DNA of 13,264 nt from an uncultured Oscillospiraceae bacterium (GTDB lineage Bacteria; Bacillota; Clostridia; Oscillospirales; Oscillospiraceae), in assembly GCA_934511165.1 (NCBI GenBank), contig CAKSWA010000051.1, forward strand, positions 1 to 13,264, given 5' to 3'. The notes below the pieces were generated by a model. The model was given only the letters and a program-made list of their open reading frames with translations, did no database searches and was not told where the DNA came from. Numbering within the stretch: the first letter of the stretch is position 1; each line of letters opens with the position of its first letter. Made by a program: the position numbers and the translations under genes. Below, one piece after another: positions 6,007 through 12,599 of the stretch.

Positions 6007-6055
6007 CCGGCGCTTAATGCGCCGCATATTTTGCATCTGAATGGAGGGTCATTTT

Positions 6056-6562
6056 ATGGATGCGATTGTTTACACATCCAACACCGGCAGCGCGGAGCGC
6101 TATGCGAAGCTGCTCGCGCACGAAACCGCTCTTCCCGCCTACTCTCTCGCCGAGGCAGAGGGCGCTCTCGCCGCGGGAGCAGAGATCATCTATCTCGGCT
6201 GGGTCATGGCGAGCACCGTCAAGGGCTACGCCGCCGCAGCCCGCCGCTATCGCGTGCGAGCCGTATGCGGCGTCGGCATGTGGCAGACCGGAACGCAGCA
6301 GGACGCCGTGCGGAAAAAGACGGGTGTTCCCGCCAATGTCCCGGTGTTCACTTTGCAGGGCAACTTTGATGTGAAAAAGCTACACGGCGCCTACCGCCCC
6401 ATGATGGAGATCATGGCCAAAACGGTGGGAAAGAGCCTTGCTGCGAAGAGTGACCGCACGCCCGATGAGGACGACATTCTGGAGCTCATGCTCCGCGGCG
6501 GTGAGCGGGTCAAACCGGAGCATCTGCGTGCCGTGCTCGACTGGTACAACGCAAAGAAATAA
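6056..6562 (+). CDS. Flavodoxin-fold protein
   Basis: A 168-residue protein starting MDAIVYTSNTGSAERYAKLL: the first beta strand followed by the FMN-phosphate loop T7-S-N-T-G-S-A13 of flavodoxins. Next comes a strand with IIYLGWVMASTVKGY (about 44-58), as in flavodoxin-domain proteins, and a region CGVGMWQTG (71-79). The C-terminal third (KTVGKSLAAKSDRTPDEDDILELM) is as in the flavodoxin-like family related to HemG-type proteins. I chose ATG 6056 over the in-frame ATG 6041 because GGAGGG (6043-6048) sits at ideal distance before 6056 and would lie inside the longer version. It likely binds FMN and takes part in electron transfer; partner and pathway are unknown. It lies between a TetR gene and a small membrane-protein gene. 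Confidence 0.85.
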   Translation: MDAIVYTSNTGSAERYAKLLAHETALPAYSLAEAEGALAAGAEIIYLGWVMASTVKGYAAAARRYRVRAVCGVGMWQTGTQQDAVRKKTGVPANVPVFTLQGNFDVKKLHGAYRPMMEIMAKTVGKSLAAKSDRTPDEDDILELMLRGGERVKPEHLRAVLDWYNAKK

Positions 6563-6583
6563 ACCATGAAGAGGCGCAGCAAC

Positions 6584-7000
6584 ATGATAAAGCTCTATTT
6601 TGGAAACGCCGTGACGACCGCCACGACGCTGATGATCCTCGCCCTGCTGGGATTTATTGCCTGTTCCGCGGCGAACCGCGCCGCGATTTCCGCCTGGGGA
6701 CGGCGGAGCGTTATACTGCTGATCTTCGGTCTCGCCGTATGCTGCTTTGCGGCGGCGCGGGACGGACTGGACAAAACCATTCAGCACGCCATTGACGGAA
6801 GCTGTGCGCCCGGCGTTTTCCCGCTTCTGAGCGTTCCGACGCTCGTCGGCTGCGCCGGAGCGCTGCTGATCCTTATCGCCGCTGTCGCAACCCCGATCGC
6901 CAAAACGCAGAAAGCGCGCGAGGTGTGGTTTTACATCATGTCCGGCGGAGCGGTAGTGAAAATCGTCACCATGGAGATTGCTCGGATCGTTCTCCGGTAA
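6584..7000 (+). CDS. Small four-helix membrane protein of unknown function
   Basis: A 138-residue hydrophobic protein. I see four probable membrane helices at about 8-28, 39-57, 79-101 and 114-137, joined by short basic or polar loops (NRAAISAWGRR, DGLDKTIQHAIDGSC, AKTQKAREV). No catalytic motif or family was recognised. The frame is open from ATG 6566, but AAGAGG at 6569-6574 is correctly placed for ATG 6584, which is therefore preferred. It starts 21 bases after the flavodoxin-like gene and no terminator lies between, so the two are probably co-transcribed; a membrane partner for the flavodoxin-fold protein is a guess from position only. Confidence 0.75.
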   Translation: MIKLYFGNAVTTATTLMILALLGFIACSAANRAAISAWGRRSVILLIFGLAVCCFAAARDGLDKTIQHAIDGSCAPGVFPLLSVPTLVGCAGALLILIAAVATPIAKTQKAREVWFYIMSGGAVVKIVTMEIARIVLR

Positions 7001-7027
7001 ATGCCCTCCGAAAAAGCTTTCGCGCTC

Positions 7028-7076
7028 TTGACTTTTCGTGCAGGCTGCCGTATAGTAAAACTAATTAATATTAGTT
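7028..7076 (+). promoter_or_regulatory. Promoter and operator of the second TetR operon
   Basis: TTGACT (7028-7033), 17-base spacer, TATAGT (7051-7056). Immediately downstream the arms AACTAAT (7059-7065) and ATTAGTT (7070-7076) form a perfect 7-bp inverted repeat with a 4-base centre, over the expected start site. This is a typical TetR autorepression layout. The ribosome binding site GGTGA follows at 7081-7085. Confidence 0.88.
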
Positions 7077-7089
7077 AGTTGGTGATTCT

Positions 7090-7719
7090 ATGCGGCAGGA
7101 GGACACGAAACAAAAAATTCTCGACGAGGCGCTGCGGCTCTTTTCCGAGCGCGGGTACGATGCCGTGAGCGTCGGCGAGATTGCACAGGCGGTGGGCGTC
7201 AAAGCGCCCTCGCTCTACAATCACTTCCCCGGCAAGCAGGCCATTTTTGAGGCGATCGTGGAGTCTACGGCGGCGCGGTACGAAGCGGACACCGGGAAGA
7301 TCGACATCCATGTACAGGACGCGGCGCAGGACATCCCGGTCTTCGCGGAAATCACGGAGGACGCCCTTTTCGCCAAGGTGCGGCAGATTTTCGAGTATTC
7401 CCTCCACAACGACACGATCCGCCGCTTCCGGCGCATGATGACGATCGAGCAGTTCCGCTCGCCGGAGCTTGCAGCGCTCTATTCCCGGCGGTATGTGGAT
7501 CGCATGATCGCCTACCACGCCGGGATCTTCCGCGCGCTGATTGCCGCGGGAGAGATCTGCGCGGAGGACCCGGAGACGCTCGCCATGCTGTACGTCTCCC
7601 CGGTTTTAACGCTCATCGCCATCTGCGACCGTCAGCCGGAACGGGAGAGCGAGTGTCTGGAAAAGCTCCGGCAGCATGTCGTTTTGTTCTTCCGCATGGT
7701 TCACCGGAAGGAGGAATGA
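7090..7719 (+). CDS. TetR-family transcriptional regulator, first gene of the acetyltransferase operon
   Basis: A 209-residue regulator. The helix-turn-helix (about residues 6-52) reads KQKILDEALRLFSERGYDAV, SVGEIAQAVGVKAPSLYNHF, PGKQAIF. The C-terminal helical domain contains FRRMMTIEQFRSPELAALYS, similar in style to the other TetR of the window (KMLTLEQYRDSKLAQL), so the two belong to related subgroups. Its stop overlaps the next start by four bases (ATGA at 7716-7719). It lies behind its own promoter and a perfect inverted repeat, suggesting it represses the whole five-gene unit. The inducer is unknown; the acetyltransferases downstream hint at a small toxic molecule. Confidence 0.93.
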   Translation: MRQEDTKQKILDEALRLFSERGYDAVSVGEIAQAVGVKAPSLYNHFPGKQAIFEAIVESTAARYEADTGKIDIHVQDAAQDIPVFAEITEDALFAKVRQIFEYSLHNDTIRRFRRMMTIEQFRSPELAALYSRRYVDRMIAYHAGIFRALIAAGEICAEDPETLAMLYVSPVLTLIAICDRQPERESECLEKLRQHVVLFFRMVHRKEE

Positions 7720-8357
7720 AAGATGAAAAAACGCTTCTTCAAAAGCTGGGACTGCTCGGCATCGTCAGCTTTCTCTCGTACACCGCGGCGGTCGTTTTCG
7801 CGCCTCTCGCCTATCCCGGTTATCACTGGATGGCGCAGGCCGTCAGCGATCTGAGCGCGGCAAACGCGCCGTCGCTCGCGCTGTGGAATCAGCTCAGCGC
7901 CTTTTATAACACCTGCGAGGTTGTCTGCGTCACGCTCGTCTGCATCGGTCTGCAGGGGCGGAAGACGAAGCTTCTCCGCACCGGCGTTTCTCTCTTTGCC
8001 GTCATGGAGTGGGTCAGCGCCATCGGCTACCGGATGTTCCCGCTCTCTGAGAGCGGCTATGCCGGGGCATTTCAGGACGTTATGCATATGGCTGTCACCG
8101 CAGCAGTCGTGCTGCTCTCGATTGTGTCACTCAGTATCATCATCGCCGCCGGAGCAAAAGACCGCTCGTGCCGCTCCTACGGCGTATGCGCCGCCGTGGC
8201 GCTCGGCATGATGCTCGTTGGGGCGTCAGGGATGAAGATCGTCCCCGCCGCGTACTTCGGCGTTGTGGAGCGCTTCAGCGTGTTTGCCGCCACGGGGTTC
8301 AACGCCGCGCTGGGAATCCATCTCTTCGCGGAAAAGGAGAAAACCAATGAGAAATAA
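7716..8357 (+). CDS. DUF998-family membrane protein
   Basis: A 213-residue integral membrane protein with about six helices (roughly 11-33, 58-79, 85-104, 121-145, 156-175 and 183-203). The segment YPGYHWMAQAVSDLSAANAP (33-52) followed by SLALWNQLSAFY, and the later VMHMAVTAAVVLLS, match my recollection of DUF998 proteins, whose biochemical role is unsettled. Start ATG 7716 overlaps the TetR stop; the strong AGGAGG at 7709-7714 is too close to serve this start well, so translation probably depends on reinitiation after TetR. It ends inside the start of the acetyltransferase gene (11-base overlap). Confidence 0.82.
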   Translation: MKDEKTLLQKLGLLGIVSFLSYTAAVVFAPLAYPGYHWMAQAVSDLSAANAPSLALWNQLSAFYNTCEVVCVTLVCIGLQGRKTKLLRTGVSLFAVMEWVSAIGYRMFPLSESGYAGAFQDVMHMAVTAAVVLLSIVSLSIIIAAGAKDRSCRSYGVCAAVALGMMLVGASGMKIVPAAYFGVVERFSVFAATGFNAALGIHLFAEKEKTNEK

Positions 8358-8976
8358 AATTTATCCCCGCACCGGGGATAAAGAAATCGTATACCTGAAA
8401 GATGTTGTGACCGGGCCGAACATAGAGATCGGCGACTATACCATCTATAACGATTTTGTACGCGACCCTCGCCATTTCGAGAAGAACAACGTGCTCTATC
8501 ATTATCCCGTCAACGGCGACAGGCTGAAGATCGGCAAGTTCTGCTCCATCGCGTGCGGCGCGAAGTTCCTTTTTACGAGCGGAAACCACTCGATGCAGTC
8601 GCTCTCGACCTACACGTTTCCCATTTTCTACGAGGAGTGGGGGCTGGACGGGAAGGCCATTCGCAGCGCATGGGACAACAAGGGCGATATTGTGCTTGGG
8701 AACGATGTCTGGATCGGCTACGAGGCCGTCATTCTCTCCGGCGTAACGATCGGCGACGGCGCAATCGTCGGCGCGCGGGCAGTCGTAACAAAGGATGTGC
8801 CGCCCTATACCATTGTTGCCGGTGTTCCGGCCCGGCCTATCCGAAAACGCTTTGACGAGGAGACCATAGCGAAGCTGCAAGCTCTCCGCTGGTGGGATTG
8901 GGACGAAGAGAAAATAAAACGCTGCATCCCCGCCATCCAGTCGGGCGATATCGATGCCCTGGAGCGTGCGAAATGA
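8347..8976 (+). CDS. Vat/XAT-type hexapeptide-repeat O-acetyltransferase
   Basis: A 209-residue left-handed beta-helix acetyltransferase of the xenobiotic acetyltransferase group (streptogramin VatA/VatD and CatB-like enzymes). Evidence: VLYHYPVNGDRLKIGKFCSI (49-68), the catalytic histidine in SGNHSMQSLSTYTF (H81), the hexapeptide series GDIVLGNDVWIGYEAVILSG continuing VTIGDGAIVGARAVVTKDV, and the C-terminal VAGVPARPIRKRF and WWDWDEEKI. All are in the order of Vat proteins, and length is normal. The enzymes use acetyl-CoA and work as trimers in the cytoplasm. Start ATG 8347 has AAGGAG seven bases upstream and overlaps the previous gene. Whether it inactivates an antibiotic or acetylates something else cannot be told from sequence. 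Confidence 0.92.
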   Translation: MRNKIYPRTGDKEIVYLKDVVTGPNIEIGDYTIYNDFVRDPRHFEKNNVLYHYPVNGDRLKIGKFCSIACGAKFLFTSGNHSMQSLSTYTFPIFYEEWGLDGKAIRSAWDNKGDIVLGNDVWIGYEAVILSGVTIGDGAIVGARAVVTKDVPPYTIVAGVPARPIRKRFDEETIAKLQALRWWDWDEEKIKRCIPAIQSGDIDALERAK

Positions 8977-9593
8977 AGCCGACAGTTATGGATCCTAAGA
9001 CCTCGGCCCGCGCCGAGGCGTACGAGCTCTGGATGGACGCACCGAACCCGATGGTGACGTTTTTCAAAACGCTCAATGTGGCGCCGCTCCTCCGGCGCAG
9101 CCGCAGGAGCGGCTATAAGTTCAACATGCTTTTGTGCTGGTGTATCGGCAGGGCGGCAAACGAAATCAAAGAGTTCTATATGCTTCCCGTCGGGCGGGAG
9201 CTGCTGCAATACGACAGCATCGCCGTAAACACCATCGTGAAGAACAAAACCGGGGAGGTCACCTCCTGCGATGTGCCGTTCTCCACGGATCTCGCGCAGT
9301 TTAACGCAGACTATCTCCGCCTGACACGCGAAGCCGCGGAAAGCTGCGAAAATCACGACCTGCCCGACAGCATGGTCATCGGTACCTCCGCCATTGTGGA
9401 CACCGAGATCGACGGGGCGATCGGCATGAACAGCGGCATTTTCAATAACCCCTTTATGATCTGGGGGAAATATCGCCGGGGGCTTTTCAAAACGACGCTC
9501 ACGGTGTCGTTCCAGTTTCACCACACCCAGATGGACGGCGCGCATGCGGGACGGTTTTTGCAGCAGCTGCAGGAGGAGATTTGCCATGTGTGA
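8973..9593 (+). CDS. CatA-like (chloramphenicol acetyltransferase family) O-acetyltransferase
   Basis: A 206-residue protein with the type A chloramphenicol acetyltransferase fold. The C-terminal active-site block FHHTQMDGAHAGRFLQQLQ keeps the catalytic second histidine (H184) and the structural aspartate (D188) of the canonical HHxxxDG motif. Upstream are the family segments MDAPNPMVTFFKTLNV, FNMLLCWCIGRAANEI, and NNPFMIWGKY. It is slightly shorter than classical CatA (about 213-220). The start overlaps the previous stop by four bases (ATGA at 8973-8976), so it is made together with the Vat-like enzyme. Many chromosomal relatives are not proven to act on chloramphenicol, so substrate is open. 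Confidence 0.9.
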   Translation: MKPTVMDPKTSARAEAYELWMDAPNPMVTFFKTLNVAPLLRRSRRSGYKFNMLLCWCIGRAANEIKEFYMLPVGRELLQYDSIAVNTIVKNKTGEVTSCDVPFSTDLAQFNADYLRLTREAAESCENHDLPDSMVIGTSAIVDTEIDGAIGMNSGIFNNPFMIWGKYRRGLFKTTLTVSFQFHHTQMDGAHAGRFLQQLQEEICHV

Positions 9594-10233
9594 CGTAAAT
9601 CCTATGCCGGCGTTCGAACGGCCTTCTCTGACGCGGAAATTGGACAGCACTGTTTTTCGGAGCTTTTATTATCTCAAGGAGGAACTGGTGAATTTCTGCC
9701 GCGAAAACGGTCTGCCGATTTCGGGCGGCAAGCCCGAGCTGACCGAGCGGATCGCCTGTTTTCTCGATACCGGGAAGGTACTGCCGCCCTCCGCAAAGAA
9801 GAAAACCGCGGCAAGCGCCGGAGTGATTACCGAGGATACGATCATAGAGGCAGAGATCGTGTATTCGGAAAAGCTCCGGGCCTTTTTCCGCGAGAGGATC
9901 GGAAAAAGCTTTTCGTTCAACGTGCCGTTTCAGAAATGGCTGAAGGAAAATGCCGGGAAAACCTACGGGGACGCCATTCCGGCATATTATCGCGTGTTGG
10001 AAGAAAAGAAGCGGAAGAAACCGGCCATTGGCAGGCAGTTTGAGTATAACACCTACATCCATGACTTCTTCACAGACAACCGCGAAAAGAGTCTCGCCGA
10101 CGCGATTGTATGCTGGAAATACAAAAAGAGTCAGCCGGGACACCATCGGTATGAACGAGCAGACCTTATGGCTTTAAAGCAGCAAATACCACAAAACGAA
10201 AACAGAAGGAAGGAGGCGAAAGCGGATCCTTGA
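9586..10233 (+). CDS. SAP-domain protein
   Basis: A 215-residue basic protein. Residues about 28-62 (YYLKEELVNFCRENGLPISG, then GKPELTERIACFLDTG) form a SAP/HeH-type helix-loop-helix, a fold that often binds nucleic acid. The remaining part, including FSFNVPFQKWLKENAGKTYG (about 109-128) and YIHDFFTDNREKSLADAIVC (about 157-176) with WKYKKSQPGHHRYE, belongs to a Firmicutes family I associate with DUF6434; this name is from memory. Start ATG 9586 is behind AGGAGGAG (9571-9578) and overlaps the CatA-like stop by eight bases. It is the last gene of the coupled operon. Role unknown; such proteins are common next to TetR-controlled small cassettes. Confidence 0.82.
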   Translation: MCDVNPMPAFERPSLTRKLDSTVFRSFYYLKEELVNFCRENGLPISGGKPELTERIACFLDTGKVLPPSAKKKTAASAGVITEDTIIEAEIVYSEKLRAFFRERIGKSFSFNVPFQKWLKENAGKTYGDAIPAYYRVLEEKKRKKPAIGRQFEYNTYIHDFFTDNREKSLADAIVCWKYKKSQPGHHRYERADLMALKQQIPQNENRRKEAKADP

Positions 10234-10323
10234 GAAGATCGAGGACATCGTCCTGAGAACAAGCGTCCCCTACAATTGCGAAAAAACCAAATTATAAAAT
10301 TTCATCATTTTAAGGAGTATTTT

Positions 10324-10362
10324 TTGAAACTTATCACTTTATCACCGGAGTGTGCGGCCTGA
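10324..10362 (+). CDS. Possible 12-codon leader peptide
   Basis: AAGGAG (10312-10317) is placed six bases before a TTG start, giving MKLITLSPECAA and a TGA stop at 10360-10362, right at the foot of the first leader hairpin. A TATAAA -10-like box lies at 10293-10298, with no good -35. The ribosome binding site and spacing are ideal, but a short TTG reading frame can arise by chance. The rest of 10234-10323 shows nothing I can assign. Confidence 0.4.
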   Translation: MKLITLSPECAA

Positions 10363-10363
10363 C

Positions 10364-10430
10364 CGGGAGGTCTGGCAAATCCACACACGCCATTCCTCCC
10401 GAAGAGGCTGAAACACATCTTCCGGAGGAG
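10364..10430 (+). promoter_or_regulatory. Two competing leader hairpins, one hiding the RNHCP ribosome binding site
   Basis: Hairpin A: CGGGAGG (10364-10370) pairs with CCTCCCG (10395-10401), with an inner TGGC/GCCA stem (10373-10376 with 10389-10392). Hairpin B: 10394-10405 pairs with 10418-10429, 11 of 12 pairs, and includes the ribosome binding site GGAGGAG (10424-10430) of the gene at 10436. Both use 10395-10401, so they exclude each other: A leaves the site free, B closes it. Confidence 0.55.
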
Positions 10431-10435
10431 TTATT

Positions 10436-10861
10436 ATGAACCGCGAAAACAAACGCAGATCCTTTGAAAAAGGTTACTATAAGACCCACGCCTGCACCGA
10501 CGCCTTCACCTGCAAGGTATGCGGCAGGCTCTGCACGCCGGAAAACGCCGGCAGCGGCCACCGCAACCATTGCCCGAACTGCCTGAGCAGTCTGCATGTG
10601 GACATAGAGCCCGGCGACCGGGAATCCGACTGCGGCGGCATCATGGAGCCGATCGCCGTCTGGGTTCGCAAGGGCGGCGAGTGGGCCATCATCCACCGCT
10701 GCCGCCGCTGCGGCGCGCTCAGCTCCAACCGCGTGGCGGCGGACGATAACCCCATGAAGCTCATGAGCATCGCCATGCGGCCGCTTTGCGAGCCGCCCTT
10801 CCCGCTCGAGCGCATTGAGGAAATGACCGCGCTCATGGGCGGCGACGGGAGCTTGAAGTAA
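10436..10861 (+). CDS. RNHCP-domain zinc-ribbon protein
   Basis: A 141-residue protein with the signature RNHCP (43-47) that names the family. Cysteine pairs at C26/C29 (FTCKVCG), C46/C49 (HCPNCL) and C89/C92 (RCRRCG), plus C66, suggest two zinc-binding ribbons. Other conserved pieces are SSLHVDIEPGDR, CGGIMEPIAVW, GEWAIIHRC and NRVAADDNP. The function is not known to me; short zinc-ribbon proteins of this size often contact RNA or the ribosome. Start ATG 10436 is behind GGAGGAG, which can be masked by a leader hairpin. A strong terminator follows, so it is a single-gene unit or the end of a read-through transcript from the SAP gene. Confidence 0.92.
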   Translation: MNRENKRRSFEKGYYKTHACTDAFTCKVCGRLCTPENAGSGHRNHCPNCLSSLHVDIEPGDRESDCGGIMEPIAVWVRKGGEWAIIHRCRRCGALSSNRVAADDNPMKLMSIAMRPLCEPPFPLERIEEMTALMGGDGSLK

Positions 10862-10872
10862 CCGAAAAAGGC

Positions 10873-10916
10873 GAGGCGCAGGGATATACCGCACGGTATC
10901 GCCCTGCGCCTCTTTT
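10873..10916 (+). terminator. Intrinsic terminator after the RNHCP gene
   Basis: GAGGCGCAGGG (10873-10883) pairs perfectly with 10902-10912 over 11 bp, with an inner ATACCG/CGGTAT stem, and is followed by TTTT (10913-10916). It begins 12 bases after the RNHCP stop. Confidence 0.88.
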
Positions 10917-10942
10917 CCCGAAAAGAAAAACGGCAAGAAATG

Positions 10943-10973
10943 TCGAGACGGATACCGCGCCGCGCGGTAGAAT
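10943..10973 (+). promoter_or_regulatory. Possible promoter of the AraC-type regulator with palindrome in a long spacer
   Basis: TAGAAT (10968-10973) is a fair -10; TCGAGA (10943-10948) is the best -35 and gives a 19-base spacer. The spacer holds a perfect inverted repeat, TACCGCG (10953-10959) and CGCGGTA (10963-10969) around a 3-base centre. A long spacer with a central palindrome suggests activator control. The ribosome binding site AAGGAG is at 10983-10988. Confidence 0.45.
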
Positions 10974-10996
10974 GCCGCAAGTAAGGAGTTGAGAAT

Positions 10997-11881
10997 ATGA
11001 ACGAACAGACACTGGCCGTACAGCGGATGCAGGACTACATTGAAAACAACCAAACGGAGGAAATCCGCCTTTCCGATCTCTCGCGCGCATCGCTCTATTC
11101 CCCGTGGTATTCCTACCGGCTGTTCCGAAGCTATCTGGGGCTGACGCCCGCAGAGTATATCCGCAAATGCCGGCTCACGCAGGCGGCACGGCAGCTTCGC
11201 GACGGGAATAATCGCATCATCGACATAGCCTACGATGCCGGGTTTTCCAATGCGGACACCTTCACGCGCGCGTTTTCCCGTGAATTTGGCCGGAGTCCGA
11301 GCGATTACCGGAAAGAGCCCGTACCGGTCACGTTCTTTATTCCTTACGGCGCAAAATACCGTGAACTGCGAAAGGAGAACATCGACGTGTCCAACATTCA
11401 ACCGATCTACATTCAGACCGTCCGCCGGCCGGAGCGGCTGTACATCATCAAGCGCGGCCGGAACGCGGAGGACTATTTCCCCTACTGCGAGGAAGTGAGC
11501 TGCGATGTCTGGGGCATTCTCATGAGCATGCGCTCGCTCTGCGGCGAGCCGGTCTCCCTGTGGCTGCCGCCTCGATACAAAAAGTCCGGCACCTCCACCT
11601 ACGTGCAGGGCGTGGAGGTCGAGCCAGATTACGCGGGCATCGTCCCCGAAGGGTTTGACACCATTCTCCTGCCGGAGGCAGAGTATCTGATGTTTCAGGG
11701 GCTGCCCTTCCGGGAGGAGGATTACTGCGAGGCCATCCGCACCGTGCAGTCGGCAATGGATCGCTACGATCCCTCCGTCATCGGCTGCCGCTGGGATGAC
11801 GAAAATCCGCGCATCCAGCTCGAACCGCGTGGAGAACGGGGATACATCGAGCTTCGCGCCGTGCGGAGGATTGCGGAATGA
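10997..11881 (+). CDS. AraC-family regulator with GyrI-like effector-binding domain
   Basis: A 294-residue Rob-like regulator. The N-terminal AraC DNA-binding domain (about 5-106) has two helix-turn-helix units: LSDLSRASLYSPWYSYRLFR (25-44) and IIDIAYDAGFSNADTFTRAF (74-93) followed by SREFGRSPSDYRK. The C-terminal half (about 135-292) resembles the GyrI-like/BmrR effector domain (VRRPERLYIIKRGRNAEDYF, then PCEE-like acidic stretch, YVQGVEVE, and the terminal strand GYIELRAVRR), which binds cationic drugs in relatives. Start ATG 10997 has AAGGAG at good spacing. The stop overlaps the ABC ATPase start by four bases, so the regulator is the first gene of an exporter operon that it probably activates. 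The exporter is now broken, while the regulator appears intact. Confidence 0.92.
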   Translation: MNEQTLAVQRMQDYIENNQTEEIRLSDLSRASLYSPWYSYRLFRSYLGLTPAEYIRKCRLTQAARQLRDGNNRIIDIAYDAGFSNADTFTRAFSREFGRSPSDYRKEPVPVTFFIPYGAKYRELRKENIDVSNIQPIYIQTVRRPERLYIIKRGRNAEDYFPYCEEVSCDVWGILMSMRSLCGEPVSLWLPPRYKKSGTSTYVQGVEVEPDYAGIVPEGFDTILLPEAEYLMFQGLPFREEDYCEAIRTVQSAMDRYDPSVIGCRWDDENPRIQLEPRGERGYIELRAVRRIAE

Positions 11882-12599
11882 GCGAGGCGATTTTTGTTGA
11901 AGGACTGACAAAATCCTACAGCGGGAAAACCGTGGTCGATCATCTGAGCTTTCGGTAAAAAGCGGCACGGTATTCGGGCTGCTCGGCGCGAACGGCGCAG
12001 GGAAAAGCACCGCCATCGAGTGCATGCTGGGCACGAAAGAGGCCGACGCCGGTACGGTGCGTCTGCTGGGGCAAAACCCGAAAACGCACCGCCGCGCGCT
12101 TTTTGAGCGCATCGGCGTGCAGTTTCAGGAGGGCGACTATCACAGAGAGATCAAGGTCTCTGAGCTTTGCGAGGAAACCGCAAGCCTTTACCGCGACAGT
12201 GCCGATTGGCGCAAGCTGTGTGAGCAGTTCGCTATCGGTGATAAAGAAAATACACCGGTCAAAGGTCTGTCGGGCGGCGAACGGCAACGGCTTTTCCTTG
12301 TTCTTTCGCTGATCGGGCAGCCGGAGCTGGTGTTTCTTGACGAGCTGACCACGGGACTTGATGCGAAAGCGCGGCGCGGTGTGTGGAAAACGCTGGAATC
12401 TCTGAGGGAACAGGGGCTTACGATTTTCCTGACTTCTCACTTTATGGAGGAAGTGGAAGCGCTGTGCGATGAAATCTGCATTTTGAAAAAGGGTACTTCC
12501 GTTTTCCGCGGAACCGTGGCCGATGCAAAGCAGCAGTGCGGCTGTGAACGCTTCGAGGACGCCTATTTACAGCTTTCGGATGAGGAGGCGGACGCATGA
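11878..12599 (+). pseudogene. ABC-2 exporter ATPase, frameshifted
   Basis: Starts at ATG 11878 (ATGA overlap with the AraC stop): MSEAIFVEGLTKSYSGKTV, then VDHLSFR and a stop at 11956. One base back in frame the protein continues VKSGTVFGLLGANGAGKSTA (Walker A GANGAGKST) to 12599, so one base is missing near 11950-11954; restoring a T to the TTT run gives HLSFSVKSG, the expected family sequence. The rest is complete: Q-loop in IGVQFQEGDYH, signature GLSGGERQRLF, Walker B LVFLDELTTGLD (L where P is usual), H-loop LTSHFMEEVE. Repaired length is about 240 residues, typical of drug-exporter ATPases (DrrA/CcmA-like). No slippery heptamer supports programmed frameshifting. It is either a real mutation or a sequencing error. 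The stop overlaps the permease start (ATGA). Confidence 0.9.

Noticed and set aside
10178..10300. A coding-like stretch (RILEKIEDIVLRTSVPYNCE) in another frame after the SAP gene.
   Set aside because: It has no start codon or ribosome binding site and I recognise no family; a remnant is possible but unsupported.
11945..11960. Programmed ribosomal frameshifting in the exporter ATPase.
   Set aside because: There is no slippery heptamer, and a stimulating structure was not evident; a one-base deletion is simpler.
10334..12112. A 592-codon minus-strand reading frame.
   Set aside because: It lies opposite the well-supported RNHCP and AraC/GyrI genes and crosses a terminator and a promoter; its composition is that of an antisense shadow in GC-rich DNA.
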